DNA from: Acidobacteriota bacterium
Lineage (GTDB): Bacteria > Acidobacteriota > Vicinamibacteria > Vicinamibacterales > UBA2999
Length of the DNA: 35,454 nt
Direction of reading: 5' to 3'
Assembly (NCBI GenBank): GCA_016192845.1
Contig: JACPTI010000017.1
Location: 57,745 to 93,198 of the forward strand
Shown here: positions 1-7,154 of the stretch, piece by piece
Layout of the letters: the number at the start of each line of letters is the position of its first letter
Numbering within the stretch: position 1 is the first letter of the stretch
The notes under the pieces: generated by a model
The model's input: the letters and a program-made list of their open reading frames with translations, nothing else
What the model was told of the DNA's origin: nothing
Databases searched by the model: none
Program-made: the position numbers and the translations under genes

Positions 1-119
1 ATGCAGCCGATCAGATCGGACCTGCTGAAAGCTGACCGCCTGAAAGGCGGTGGGTTTAGACCTGGCACGTGGGACTAAAGTTGTAGAGACCGACCTTCAG
101 GTCGGCCCTTCAGCTACCC
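1..119. repeat. Intergenic hairpin cluster (CCTGAAGG / CCTTCAGG core)
   Basis: No gene is seen before the transporter. The stretch holds two compact palindromes. At 35-51 ACCGCCT-GAA-AGGCGGT is a perfect 7-bp stem with a GAA loop. At 90-105 CCGACCT-TC-AGGTCGG is a perfect 7-bp stem around a TTC-type centre. Similar hairpins recur at 27937-27990. I read them as members of a dispersed small-hairpin family; a role in the leader of the downstream gene is only a guess. Confidence 0.6.
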
Positions 120-128
120 TTGTGGCCC

Positions 129-1520
129 ATGCAAACGGGCGCGCATCACGGCACGGCTCAGCTTGCACCCCACCGCGCAGGCGTGCGCGGTGGGGGCCCC
201 GCGCTCGCGCGGCAACTCGGATTCTGGAGCGCCATCGGGATCGTCATCGGCGTCACGATCGGTTCGGGCATCTTCCGAACGCCCGCCGTGATCGCGAGTC
301 GGGTCCCCGACGCCGCGCTGATGCTCCTCGTCTGGCTGCTCGGCGGCGCGATTTCCCTGTGTGGCGCGCTGTCGGTGGCCGAGCTGGCGGCGGCTCTGCC
401 GCAGACCGGCGGGTGGTACGTCTACCTGCGCGAAAGCTGGGGACGGCTGGCGGGGTTTCTCTTCGGCTGGGCGGAGCTCGTCCTCATCAGAGCCTCCGCG
501 ACCGGCGCCATCAGCACCGTGTTCAGCGAATACCTGCTGCGGTCGCTCGGCTACGACCCGACCGCGTATGCAAGGACGACGGACTATGTCGCGGCGGCCA
601 CGATCGTGGGGGCGGCGGTCGTGAACATCCGCGGCGTCCGGCTCGGCGCGGCGATCGCCGGCATTTCCACCCTCGCGAAGTTCGCGGCGCTGGCGTGTCT
701 CGTGCTCGTTTTGGCCGCGCTGGGCGGCGGCGCCGGCGCCTCCGCCGCGCACTTCACGGCTGCGGCCGGACCCGTCGACGCCGGCCTCTTCGGCCTCGCC
801 CTGATCTCGGTGCTCTGGGCGTACGACGGCTTTGCCGATCTCTCGTTCGCGGCAGGTGAGGTGGCGCGCCCTGACCGCAACCTCCCGCGGGCGATCATTG
901 CCGGCACTGTTGCCATCGTCGCGATCTATCTCGCCGCGAACGCGGCCTACCTCTACGTCAGCCCGATCGAGCAGGTGGCGAAATCGCCGCTCGTCGCGGC
1001 CGACACGATGCAGGCGATCTTCGGGTCAGCCGGCGTGGCGCTCGTGTCGGTGGTCGTGACGATCTCGACGTTCGGCGCGCTGATGTCCGTGATGCTGACC
1101 GCGCCGCGCGTCTTCTTCGCCATGGCGGACGACGGGCTGTTTTTCCGGCGCGTGGCGGCCGTGCACCCGCGGTACGGCACGCCGCACGTGGCCATCGCGC
1201 TGGCGGCCGCGCTCGGCGCCGGGTTCGTGCTCACGCGCACGTTCGAGCAGCTGGCCGACACGTTCGTGCTGTCGATCTGGCCGTTCTACGGGCTGGCGAT
1301 CGCCGGGCTGTACCGGCTGCGGCGGACGCGGCCCGAGCTGCCGCGTCCGTACCGGGTTCCCGGTTACCCGGTGCTGCCGGGCGTCTTCGTGGCGGCGGTG
1401 GCGTACCTGGTCGGCAACGCGTTCATCAGCGATCCGCTGTGGACAGGCGTAACGTTCCTGGTCATCCTCGCCGGCGTGCCGGTGTATTACACGGCGTTCC
1501 GGCCGGTGCGAGCGGGCTGA
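129..1520 (+). CDS. APC-superfamily amino acid permease
   Basis: A multipass inner-membrane transporter of the amino acid-polyamine-organocation family, likely importing or exchanging an amino acid by proton or antiport coupling. About 463 residues is normal for the family. The first membrane segment carries the family signature GIVIGVTIGSGIF, the broken-helix substrate site of APC transporters, followed by about eleven more hydrophobic segments. A second typical motif, ALISVLWAYDGF, lies mid-protein. The ATG at 129 is chosen; a TTG at 120 and a GTG near 183 are alternatives, and the first 30 residues look poorly conserved. The last codons run into a 24-bp repeat array whose first unit contains the TGA stop. 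The substrate cannot be told from sequence. Confidence 0.85.
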   Translation: MQTGAHHGTAQLAPHRAGVRGGGPALARQLGFWSAIGIVIGVTIGSGIFRTPAVIASRVPDAALMLLVWLLGGAISLCGALSVAELAAALPQTGGWYVYLRESWGRLAGFLFGWAELVLIRASATGAISTVFSEYLLRSLGYDPTAYARTTDYVAAATIVGAAVVNIRGVRLGAAIAGISTLAKFAALACLVLVLAALGGGAGASAAHFTAAAGPVDAGLFGLALISVLWAYDGFADLSFAAGEVARPDRNLPRAIIAGTVAIVAIYLAANAAYLYVSPIEQVAKSPLVAADTMQAIFGSAGVALVSVVVTISTFGALMSVMLTAPRVFFAMADDGLFFRRVAAVHPRYGTPHVAIALAAALGAGFVLTRTFEQLADTFVLSIWPFYGLAIAGLYRLRRTRPELPRPYRVPGYPVLPGVFVAAVAYLVGNAFISDPLWTGVTFLVILAGVPVYYTAFRPVRAG

Positions 1521-1637
1521 CGCGTGTCGTGCGAGGCCGCTCACGCCTTGTCGGTGCGATCCCGCTGACGCTGGTCGGTGCGATCCGGAGCACTGTCGGT
1601 GCGGTCCGGACGAATGTCGGTGCAGTCCGAAATGGAC
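1502..1637 (+). repeat. 24-bp repeat array A (GTCGGTGCGATCC core)
   Basis: Units begin at 1502, 1526, 1550, 1574, 1595 and 1616, giving periods of 24, 24, 24, 21 and 21 bp. The best units read GTCGGTGCGATCC followed by CGCTGACGCTG; later units keep GTCGGTGC and vary after it. The first two units are degenerate, and the first overlaps the 3' end and TGA stop of the permease. Related arrays occur at 2057-2114, 3048-3065, 7085-7144, 12491-12625 and 13640-13733. The core is non-palindromic, so this is not a classical REP or terminator. Confidence 0.8.
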
Positions 1638-1768
1638 CAACGCCATGCCGCACTCGAGGACGCCGGCTGTCGCCAACAAGATGGACCACAGTCTCTGATT
1701 TCGCACAACGCTTCCCCCGTCAGAATCAACGCAGCCCGCTTTCGTCAGGCCGCGACCGGCCGCCTGCG

Positions 1769-2019
1769 ATAACCGTCGATCGGCAGCTCCTTGCGACTCG
1801 CATTGCAAAGATTCGGGAGGAACTGCGTCACCTCGGGCGGCTCGAGGCCTTGTCTCGCGAGCAGTTTCTCGCCTCGCCCGTCGAACGGCATGCCGTCGAG
1901 CGGGAGCTCGGAATCATTATCGAGGCATGCCTCGATATCGGACATCCGTGATATCACGCGAAGGCCTTCGCCGGCCAAACGAGTATCGCGAGGGACCCAG
2001 GACACCTGTGACCACCTAG
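1769..2019 (+). pseudogene. HepT-like (DUF86/HEPN toxin family) gene remnant
   Basis: The translation TVDRQLLATRIAKIREELRH, followed by a conserved IIEACLDIGH segment, matches the N-terminal helices of HepT/DUF86 proteins, the HEPN ribonuclease or toxin partner of MNT nucleotidyltransferases. At about 1942-1949 the frame is lost: an expected CAT-CAC-GTG reads CATCCGTG, giving a TGA at 1949. The continuation VISREGLRRPNEYRE resumes in another frame and ends at a TAG at 2017. The C-terminal half with the R-x4-6-H catalytic motif is absent. The expected start codon reads ATA. No convincing MNT partner is visible between 1640 and 1768. I am confident in the homology and that the gene is dead. Confidence 0.7.
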
Positions 2020-2056
2020 GAGCCAATACGCGTATCGGGGCCGAAGCTCATCTCAC

Positions 2057-2114
2057 ATGCACCGACACGCGCGGAGGATCGCACGGACCGCCGTCAGGAG
2101 AGTCGCACCTCCGT
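2057..2114 (-). repeat. 24-bp repeat array D
   Basis: Read on the minus strand, three degenerate units of the GTCGGTGCGATCC family start near 2112, 2088 and 2066 (periods about 24 and 22). They follow directly after the stop codon (2116-2118) of the adjacent minus-strand gene. The most conserved unit reads GTCCGTGCGATCC, and one keeps the CTGACG element. Confidence 0.65.
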
Positions 2115-2115
2115 C

Positions 2116-2997
2116 CTACCGCCCCTCGCGCCGGTGCTGGTGGATCCCGGTGATTCCCGCCGCCTTGTCCTTCCGGCCCCCGAGCAGGATGTGCTCCACG
2201 TCGCGCTCCCCTTCCCAGCGCGTATCCTCCCAGACCTCGTACCCCTTCTGCTTGTTGCGGTTGACCCGAAACGCAATCGTCCACGGCCTGCTGAAGGCCT
2301 TCGGATCGTCCAGCGTCACCTCGTAGTCGATCCGATCGGGACCGGCATACGTCCAGCGCTCCACCACGTGAAGCGCGTCGCTGTGGAAGCTGCCGTGTGA
2401 GTCGAGCCACGTCTCCTCGTTGAAGTTCGTGACATCGACGACGAGCGTGTCCCCCTCCCAGCGCCCGCGTGAGTCCCCCATCCACAGCTTGACCGGCTGC
2501 GGCGGATGCGGACGGCCGTCGATCGGGATCACGCGATACGCATGGTTCGACTCGTACAGAATCGCGACCATCCCGGGCGTCTGGATGATCTGCATGCCGC
2601 CGGGGACGTAGTTGTTCCGCGGTACGCCGTCCAGCAGCGCCCGGACGTGCGGATCGACGTGCTCGAACCGGGTCGGCGTGAAGATGTCCCGCAGCAGCCG
2701 CTCGCGGCGAGCCGCCGCCTCCGGGCGGTACGGGATCCGGCCATCCGGTGGCGAGACAATCACGACGGGATTGTGCTCTCCAACCCGCCCCTGGATGGTG
2801 TCGGCATCCGGATCCCGGCCGTCCTCGACGCTGTGAGCGGCGCCGACGGCGTCGCTGATCCAGTGCCCCTGCATGTCGGGCTGACCGTCGGGCAGACGCG
2901 GCGGGCTCCAGCGGCCCGCCTGCCCGGCCGCCGCAGCCGGCCAGAACCCCACGACTGCCACCGTTGCGACCATGAGACCGAAGGTTCGGTGTGTCAT
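2116..2997 (-). CDS. Secreted 'DGQPDIQG/DSRGRWEG' family protein, paralogue 5 of 5
   Basis: About 293 residues, function unknown. A signal peptide is evident: MTHRTFGLMVATVAVVGFWP then AAAAGQ. The mature part opens with RLPDGQPDMQGHW and contains the family motifs DGVPR, a long aromatic segment with WMGDSRGRWEGDTLVVD, HSDALHVVERW and VTLDDPKAFSRPW. The ATG at 2997 is chosen over an upstream GTG at 3021 because AGGAGG lies six bases before it. It is last in a five-gene operon, 65 bp after the previous gene. It differs from its four sisters in lacking both conserved cysteines (the site before GVPR reads RALLDGVPR and the C-terminal site reads EDTRWEG). Such paralogues are common in Acidobacteriota and normally annotated hypothetical; export to the periplasm is inferred. 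Confidence 0.8.
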   Translation of the reverse strand: MTHRTFGLMVATVAVVGFWPAAAAGQAGRWSPPRLPDGQPDMQGHWISDAVGAAHSVEDGRDPDADTIQGRVGEHNPVVIVSPPDGRIPYRPEAAARRERLLRDIFTPTRFEHVDPHVRALLDGVPRNNYVPGGMQIIQTPGMVAILYESNHAYRVIPIDGRPHPPQPVKLWMGDSRGRWEGDTLVVDVTNFNEETWLDSHGSFHSDALHVVERWTYAGPDRIDYEVTLDDPKAFSRPWTIAFRVNRNKQKGYEVWEDTRWEGERDVEHILLGGRKDKAAGITGIHQHRREGR

Positions 2998-3019
2998 CGA
3001 ACGCCTCCTCGTGAACACC

Positions 3020-3062
3020 AACCAGCCAAGGGCTTCGCCCTAGCGTGAGAAGGATCGCACCG
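3020..3062 (-). repeat. AACCAGCC/AGGGC-GAA-GCCCT hairpin plus one 24-bp repeat unit
   Basis: Between two operon genes, 3020-3042 reads AACCAGCCAAGGGCTTCGCC on the plus strand and contains the hairpin AGGGC-TTC-GCCCT. The same element recurs at 15247-15266, 29270-29287 and 29315-29338. Next to it, at about 3050-3065, the minus strand reads TGACGGTGCGATCC, a single unit of the 24-bp repeat family whose TGA is the stop codon of the preceding gene. Confidence 0.6.
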
Positions 3063-3812
3063 TCATCTCGGCTCGGCGGCCCTGGTGCGGAATGCCTCGT
3101 CGAATGCCGCGCACTCGTACTCCAGGAGCTGCATGTTCCGCTCGATCCGGCGGTAGAGCGGCATGCTCATCTTCCAGGGCCGCGTGAACACCTTGGGATC
3201 CTCGATCGCCGCTTCGTACTGCAGGTGATCGCGATCGATGGGTGTGTACCGTTCGACGACGTGCAGCTGCTCGCTGTGATGATTGCCGGCCTTGTCGAAC
3301 CACGTCTGGTCGTTGAAGTGCACGACGTCGACTACGAGCGTGTCGCCCTCCCACCGCCCGCGCGAGTCGCCCATCCACCATTCGATGGGCCCCTTCGGAT
3401 GCGGCGAGTTCATGAAGATGTTCCGGACGGCATGCGCGTACTCGTAGAGGATGGTGACCTGGTTCGGCGTCTGCACGATCTGGAACGGGAGGCCCATGGA
3501 GGTCGCGCGCGGCACGCCAGGCAGATAGCACTTGTTCACGGGATCGAGCGTCGCGCGGTTCGCGTAGTTCGCGCGCTGCCTGGCCGCCGCCTCCGGGGTG
3601 TACGGGATCTCGTTGCCGTCCACGACACCGAGGCCCGCCGGCACGTCCGGCTCGGCATGGTGCGGCAGGATGTTCCACCCCGCGGCGTTGATCGCCTGCC
3701 AGATGCCGGAGAGATCAGGCTTCCCGTCCGGCCCGCGTGGAACCGACTGCCCGGCCGCCGGTGCCGCTGCCAACGCAACCAGCGCCACTGCAACAATGAC
3801 GGTTCGTGTCAT
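3063..3812 (-). CDS. Secreted 'DGKPDLSG/DSRGRWEG' family protein, paralogue 4 of 5 (short type)
   Basis: 249 residues with a clear signal peptide (MTRTVIVAVALVALAAAPAAG, cleavage near AAG-QS). It is one of two shorter-type members. These have DGKPDLSGIWQ near the N-terminus, then a 'HHAEPDVPAGLGVVDGNEIPY' type segment, KCYLPGVPR, IFMNSPHP, the shared WWMGDSRGRWEGDTLVVDV, HHSEQLHVVERY and EDPKVFTRPWK. Cysteines occur in KCYLPGVPR and near the C-terminus in LEYECAAF, and could form a disulfide. It starts 9 bp after the previous operon gene. Its stop TGA belongs to a 24-bp repeat unit. No enzymatic motif is recognised. Confidence 0.8.
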   Translation of the reverse strand: MTRTVIVAVALVALAAAPAAGQSVPRGPDGKPDLSGIWQAINAAGWNILPHHAEPDVPAGLGVVDGNEIPYTPEAAARQRANYANRATLDPVNKCYLPGVPRATSMGLPFQIVQTPNQVTILYEYAHAVRNIFMNSPHPKGPIEWWMGDSRGRWEGDTLVVDVVHFNDQTWFDKAGNHHSEQLHVVERYTPIDRDHLQYEAAIEDPKVFTRPWKMSMPLYRRIERNMQLLEYECAAFDEAFRTRAAEPR

Positions 3813-3821
3813 GGCGACGCC

Positions 3822-4727
3822 TCACTGTTCGCTGTGTGAGTGGGGACGGATCTTCCCGGCCTTCCGGGCGAGGCGGCCGGCGTCGAGCCGGTTCCGCACG
3901 CTCACCCCTTCCCAGCACGCCTCCTCGAGGAACTCGTAGTTCCTCTGCCGCACCCGCTCGATCTGATAGGCAATCTTCCACGGCTGCGTGAAGACCTTCG
4001 GATCTTCAATCGTCGCCTCGTAGTCGATCGTGTTCGCGTCGACCACCGCCCACCGTTCGACGACCCGCAGCGCGTCCGAGTAGAACGTCCCGTGCGAGTC
4101 GATCCACGGCTGCTTGTTGTGCTCGACCGGATCGTGGCGGAAGTTCCGCGTCTCGACGACGAGCGTGCGTCCCTCCCACCGGCCGCGGGCGTCGCCCTGC
4201 CACAGCGGCGTGCCCTGCGGCGCGAACGGACGCCCGTCGATCGGGATCACGCGGTACGCATGCACCCATTCGTAGAGGATGACCACCTGTCCCGCCGTCT
4301 GCAGAACCTGCATCGGGCCGCGCAGGTTGCTGCGCGGCACGCCCTGCAGCGAGCAGCGGTCCTCCGGCTCGATGTGCTGCAGCTCGGTCGGCGCGTCCAG
4401 GTTGATCAGATGTTCCTGCCGCCTGGCGGCTGCCCACGGCTGAAACGGGATGCGGCCGTTCGGCGGGTCGACGATGATCTGCTGGCGCAGCCCGATGTTG
4501 TCGGCGCGGCGGTTCTGCATGCGGTTGTGCTCCGCATCGCAGCACCCCTCTTCGAGGCTGTGGCCCGCATTGTTGGCGCCGGGCCCCGCTTCCCAGATCC
4601 CCTGGATGTCGGGCTGGCCGTCGGGCGTCCGCGGCCCCGTCCACCCCTGAGCCCCGGCCTCCGCCACCCAGGCGAGCGCGAACAGCGCCGCCAGCGCCGG
4701 CGTCGTGCAAAACGATCGTCGACTCAT
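3822..4727 (-). CDS. Secreted 'DGQPDIQG/DSRGRWEG' family protein, paralogue 3 of 5
   Basis: 301 residues, long type. The N-terminus (MSRRSFCTTPALAALFALAW) is a signal peptide ending near EAGAQG. The mature part shows RTPDGQPDIQGIWEAG, a cysteine-containing LEEGCCDAEH segment, RCSLQGVPR, a conserved YEWVHAYRVIPIDGRPFAP stretch, GDARGRWEGRTLVVETRNF, SDALRVVERW and ATIEDPKVFTQPWKIAY. A GGAGGAAATGAG ribosome-binding stretch precedes the ATG. It lies 13 bp after the upstream gene and 9 bp before the next, so co-transcription is nearly certain. Function is unknown. Confidence 0.8.
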   Translation of the reverse strand: MSRRSFCTTPALAALFALAWVAEAGAQGWTGPRTPDGQPDIQGIWEAGPGANNAGHSLEEGCCDAEHNRMQNRRADNIGLRQQIIVDPPNGRIPFQPWAAARRQEHLINLDAPTELQHIEPEDRCSLQGVPRSNLRGPMQVLQTAGQVVILYEWVHAYRVIPIDGRPFAPQGTPLWQGDARGRWEGRTLVVETRNFRHDPVEHNKQPWIDSHGTFYSDALRVVERWAVVDANTIDYEATIEDPKVFTQPWKIAYQIERVRQRNYEFLEEACWEGVSVRNRLDAGRLARKAGKIRPHSHSEQ

Positions 4728-4740
4728 CTCATTTCCTCCC

Positions 4741-5574
4741 TCAGCGTCCGGGCCGCTTCAGCAGTTCCAGATTTCTCTCGTTGCTCTCGACGCAGGCTTC
4801 CTCGTAGAGCTCGGAACCGTAGTCCTTGTTCCGATTGAAGTGGATCGCGAAGGTCCAGGGCCGCGTGTAGACCTTCGGATCGGTGATGACGGCCCGGTAT
4901 TCAATCCTGTCGGGGCTGACGGGCGTGAAGCGCTCCGTCACGCGCATGGCATCGCTATGGAAGCTGGCCATGACGTCAAACCACGTCTGGTCGTTGTTGT
5001 TGGTGACATCGACGACCAGCGTGTTCCCTTCCCAGCGGCCGCGCGAGTCGCCCAGCCACAGCTTGACGTTCTCGGGAATATGGGGACTGCCGTCAACGGG
5101 GATGACCCGGTACGTGTGATGGGCCATGTTGAAGATCACCACGTGACCGGGCGGCTGGAAGATCTCGAACTCGCGGTTGTTCACGTGACGCGGCACGCCC
5201 TGCGGCCAGCACCTCGCGTTTGGATCGACATATCCCGGCGTCGGATCGCCGTGGAGCTGGTAGATCGGCTTTCTCTTTTCCGCCGCCCACGCCTGGTACG
5301 GAATCTTTCCATCGGCCGGATCGATGATGAGGCTCTTGCCTCGCAGGGACGGGTTGGGCGTGAAGTTCTGGTACAGCGACTGATACTCCAGATCCTCGAT
5401 GTTGTAGAACGTCCCGACGGGGTTATAGATGCCCTGGATGTCGGGCTGGCCGTCCGGCGTGCGCGGCGGCGTGTAGGGTTCCGCTGGCGCCTGCTGGCGT
5501 GCATCGACGGCGGCGCCAGCCATCAGGGATGCCAGAGCAAGGACGGGCAGCAACAGCCGCCAGCAAGATCTCAT
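4741..5574 (-). CDS. Secreted 'DGQPDIQG/DSRGRWEG' family protein, paralogue 2 of 5
   Basis: 277 residues, long type. Signal peptide MRSCWRLLLPVLALASLMAG, then PPRTPDGQPDIQGIYN. Family motifs follow in the standard order: RCWPQGVPR, HHTYRVIPVDGSPH, WLGDSRGRWEGNTLVVDVTN, HSDAMRVTERF, AVITDPKVYTRPW, and a C-terminal cysteine in YEEACVES. It begins 5 bp after the stop of the first operon gene. Four members of this operon keep the two cysteines flanking the conserved core. Function unknown; export is inferred from the leader. Confidence 0.8.
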   Translation of the reverse strand: MRSCWRLLLPVLALASLMAGAAVDARQQAPAEPYTPPRTPDGQPDIQGIYNPVGTFYNIEDLEYQSLYQNFTPNPSLRGKSLIIDPADGKIPYQAWAAEKRKPIYQLHGDPTPGYVDPNARCWPQGVPRHVNNREFEIFQPPGHVVIFNMAHHTYRVIPVDGSPHIPENVKLWLGDSRGRWEGNTLVVDVTNNNDQTWFDVMASFHSDAMRVTERFTPVSPDRIEYRAVITDPKVYTRPWTFAIHFNRNKDYGSELYEEACVESNERNLELLKRPGR

Positions 5575-5579
5575 GGCAC

Positions 5580-6338
5580 TTACTCCGGCGGTCTATACCA
5601 GGTACGCTCGAGGCCGAAGGCGTAGCACTCGAACTCCAGGATGCGGATGCCCTTCTCCAGCCGGCGGTACAGCGGAAAGCTGATCTTCCAGGACCTGGTG
5701 AACACGTTCGGATCCTCGATCGTCGCTTCGTACTGGATGTGATTCGTGCCGATCGGCGTGTACCGCTCGACCACGTGCAGCCCCTCGCTGTGAAAGTTGC
5801 CGGCGCGATCGAACCATGTCTGGTTCGTGAAGTGGACGACGTCGACCACCAGCGTGTCGCCCTCCCAGCGCCCGCGCGAGTCGCCCATCCACCACTCGAT
5901 CGGCCCGTCCGGGTGCGGCGAGTTCATGAAGATCCGGCGCACCGCATGGACGTATTCGAACACCATCGCGATGTGGTTCGGCGTCTGGAAGATCTGGAAC
6001 GGGTACGGCATGTACATGATCCGAGGCACGCCCGGGAGATAGCACTTCGCCTCCGGGTCCGCCGTGGCCCGGTTCGCCTGATTCTGCTGCTTCTGCGCCG
6101 CCGCCCAGGGGTGGTACGGGATCTCATCGCCCTCGACGATGCCAAGGCTCGCGGGCACGTCCTTTTCGGCCGGGTGCGCCTGCATGTTCCAGTTGGCGGG
6201 CGTCGCCGCCTGCCACACGCCGGACAGATCCGGCTTCCCGTCAGACAGGCGCCGTAGTTCGGGCGTCTGGCCCGTCGCGGGAAGCGGCACAACAACAGAC
6301 GCCGCTGCCGTCAGCATCAGGAGCAGCCGCCTGATCAT
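5580..6338 (-). CDS. Secreted 'DGKPDLSG/DSRGRWEG' family protein, paralogue 1 of 5 (short type)
   Basis: 252 residues and first gene of the operon. A signal peptide (MIRRLLLMLTAAASVVVPLP then ATGQ) is followed by LSDGKPDLSGVWQAATPANW. It is closest to the paralogue at 3063-3812: both carry KCYLPGVPR, VRRIFMNSPHP or a close variant, EWWMGDSRGRWEGDTLVVDV, HVVERYTPI and EDPNVFTRSWK or a close variant, with a C-terminal cysteine (FECYAF). In transcription order the operon is short-long-long-short-long. No Shine-Dalgarno is visible before the ATG, in keeping with the very short leader predicted from the promoter at 6348-6376. Confidence 0.8.
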   Translation of the reverse strand: MIRRLLLMLTAAASVVVPLPATGQTPELRRLSDGKPDLSGVWQAATPANWNMQAHPAEKDVPASLGIVEGDEIPYHPWAAAQKQQNQANRATADPEAKCYLPGVPRIMYMPYPFQIFQTPNHIAMVFEYVHAVRRIFMNSPHPDGPIEWWMGDSRGRWEGDTLVVDVVHFTNQTWFDRAGNFHSEGLHVVERYTPIGTNHIQYEATIEDPNVFTRSWKISFPLYRRLEKGIRILEFECYAFGLERTWYRPPE

Positions 6339-6347
6339 GTCGCGCTG

Positions 6348-6376
6348 ACGCTACCATTCCCAAACCACGGCGTCAA
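6348..6376 (-). promoter_or_regulatory. Candidate promoter of the five-paralogue operon
   Basis: On the minus strand TTGACG (6371-6376) is separated by 17 bp from TAGCGT (6348-6353). The first hexamer matches the sigma-70 -35 consensus at five of six positions; the second matches -10 at three of six. Transcription from here would start within a few bases of the ATG at 6338, giving a nearly leaderless mRNA. Confidence 0.3.
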
Positions 6377-6383
6377 ACAATTC

Positions 6384-6435
6384 GGGGATCCGGGATCGGG
6401 GATCCGGGATCCGGAAGTTCCTGGTTCCTGGTTCC
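6384..6435. repeat. 7-bp periodic repeat (GGGATCC-type then TTCCTGG-type)
   Basis: Four heptamers GGGGATC/CGGGATC in a row (6384-6411) are followed after CGGAAGT by TTCCTGG twice and a partial TTCC (6418-6435). The period is exactly 7 bp throughout although the sequence changes midway. It fills most of the gap between the divergent units starting at 6338 and 6488. Confidence 0.75.
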
Positions 6436-6487
6436 AGTTGATGGGAGCGCCGCGCTGGGAAACAATACGGCCGGGAGACACACGCGT

Positions 6488-7088
6488 ATGACGACCAGTC
6501 CAGACACCGCTCGGACAATCAGCCGCCGTCACGCCATCGGGCGGCTCGCCGCCGGCCTCGCCGGCGCGTCGGTTTTCTCGCAGCAGGGCGACCGGTGTGC
6601 CGATTACCACCCACGCGCCCGGCGCCGAGCGAATCGGCGACAAGCAGGCCGCCATCTTCGAAAGCGAGGGCCTCAGCGCCGCGAAGGTTTGCATTGGCCA
6701 CAGCGACAACAGCCCGGCCGACTATCAACGGGGGCTCGTCATGCGCGGCTACTACCTGGGCATGGACCAGCTGCCCCGCGGAGGGCCGGCGCCGCCGGGA
6801 ACCCCGCTCCAGGCGCCCAACGCGCTCACCTGGGCGCAGCGCTACTCACAGATCAAGACGCTGGTGGACGCGGGATTCGCAAACCGGTTGATGCTTGGCA
6901 ACGACCATTCGATCGCGATGTCGCTGCAGCCGACCGCAGCCGACCGCCTGCGGGTCGCCCAGTATCCCGACGGGATCCTCTTCGTCACCCGGAAGGCGCT
7001 TCCGGCGCTGCGGCAGGCCGGCGTCTCCGAGCAGGCGATCCGGACGATGACCGTGGAGGCGCCGCGGCGGTTCTTCGCGGGCGCCTGA
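6488..7088 (+). pseudogene. Phosphotriesterase-like amidohydrolase, internally deleted and frameshifted
   Basis: The first ~33 codons encode a twin-arginine signal (TISRRHAIGRLAAGLAGASV), as in exported members of the phosphotriesterase (PTE) family. Around 6585-6594 the reading jumps to another frame, TGVPITTHAPGAERIGDKQ, which is the C-terminal half of a PTE TIM barrel. This half keeps the metal-ligand positions TTH, GHSD and GNDH and ends ...RRFFAGA at 7088. Everything between leader and barrel half, normally about 150-170 residues with the HxH motif and the carboxylated lysine, is missing. A metal site cannot form, so the gene is almost certainly dead. A separate start at the GTG at 6597 would give only a 163-residue half barrel. 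Confidence 0.75.
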
Positions 7089-7144
7089 CGCACCGACCAA
7101 CGTCAGGGGATCACACCGAGGAGCGCCAGGGAGATCGCACCGAC
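7085..7144 (-). repeat. 24-bp repeat array C
   Basis: Minus-strand units begin at 7144 (GTCGGTGCGATCTCCC), 7120 (CTCGGTGTGATCCCCTGACG) and 7097 (GTCGGTGCG), periods 24 and 23. The array fills the gap between the 3' end of the phosphotriesterase remnant, whose TGA abuts the last unit, and the 3' end of the convergent SDR gene. Confidence 0.75.
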
Positions 7145-7154
7145 ACGCGTTAGA

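Noticed and set aside
1541..1640. Possible coding of an eight-residue peptide repeat (VGAIPLT-like) by the 24-bp arrays
   Set aside because: Units at several loci have lengths of 22, 23 and 25 bp that break the frame, one frame has a stop in each unit, and no start or ribosome-binding site is seen. The non-coding reading is better.
2057..2485. Plus-strand genes opposite the secreted-paralogue operon
   Set aside because: They have no signal, no ribosome-binding site and no family motifs; the minus-strand paralogues share conserved motifs across five genes.
6597..7088. Intact small hydrolase starting at the GTG at 6597
   Set aside because: It begins in the middle of a phosphotriesterase barrel and lacks half the metal ligands, while a Tat signal for the same gene lies just upstream in another frame.
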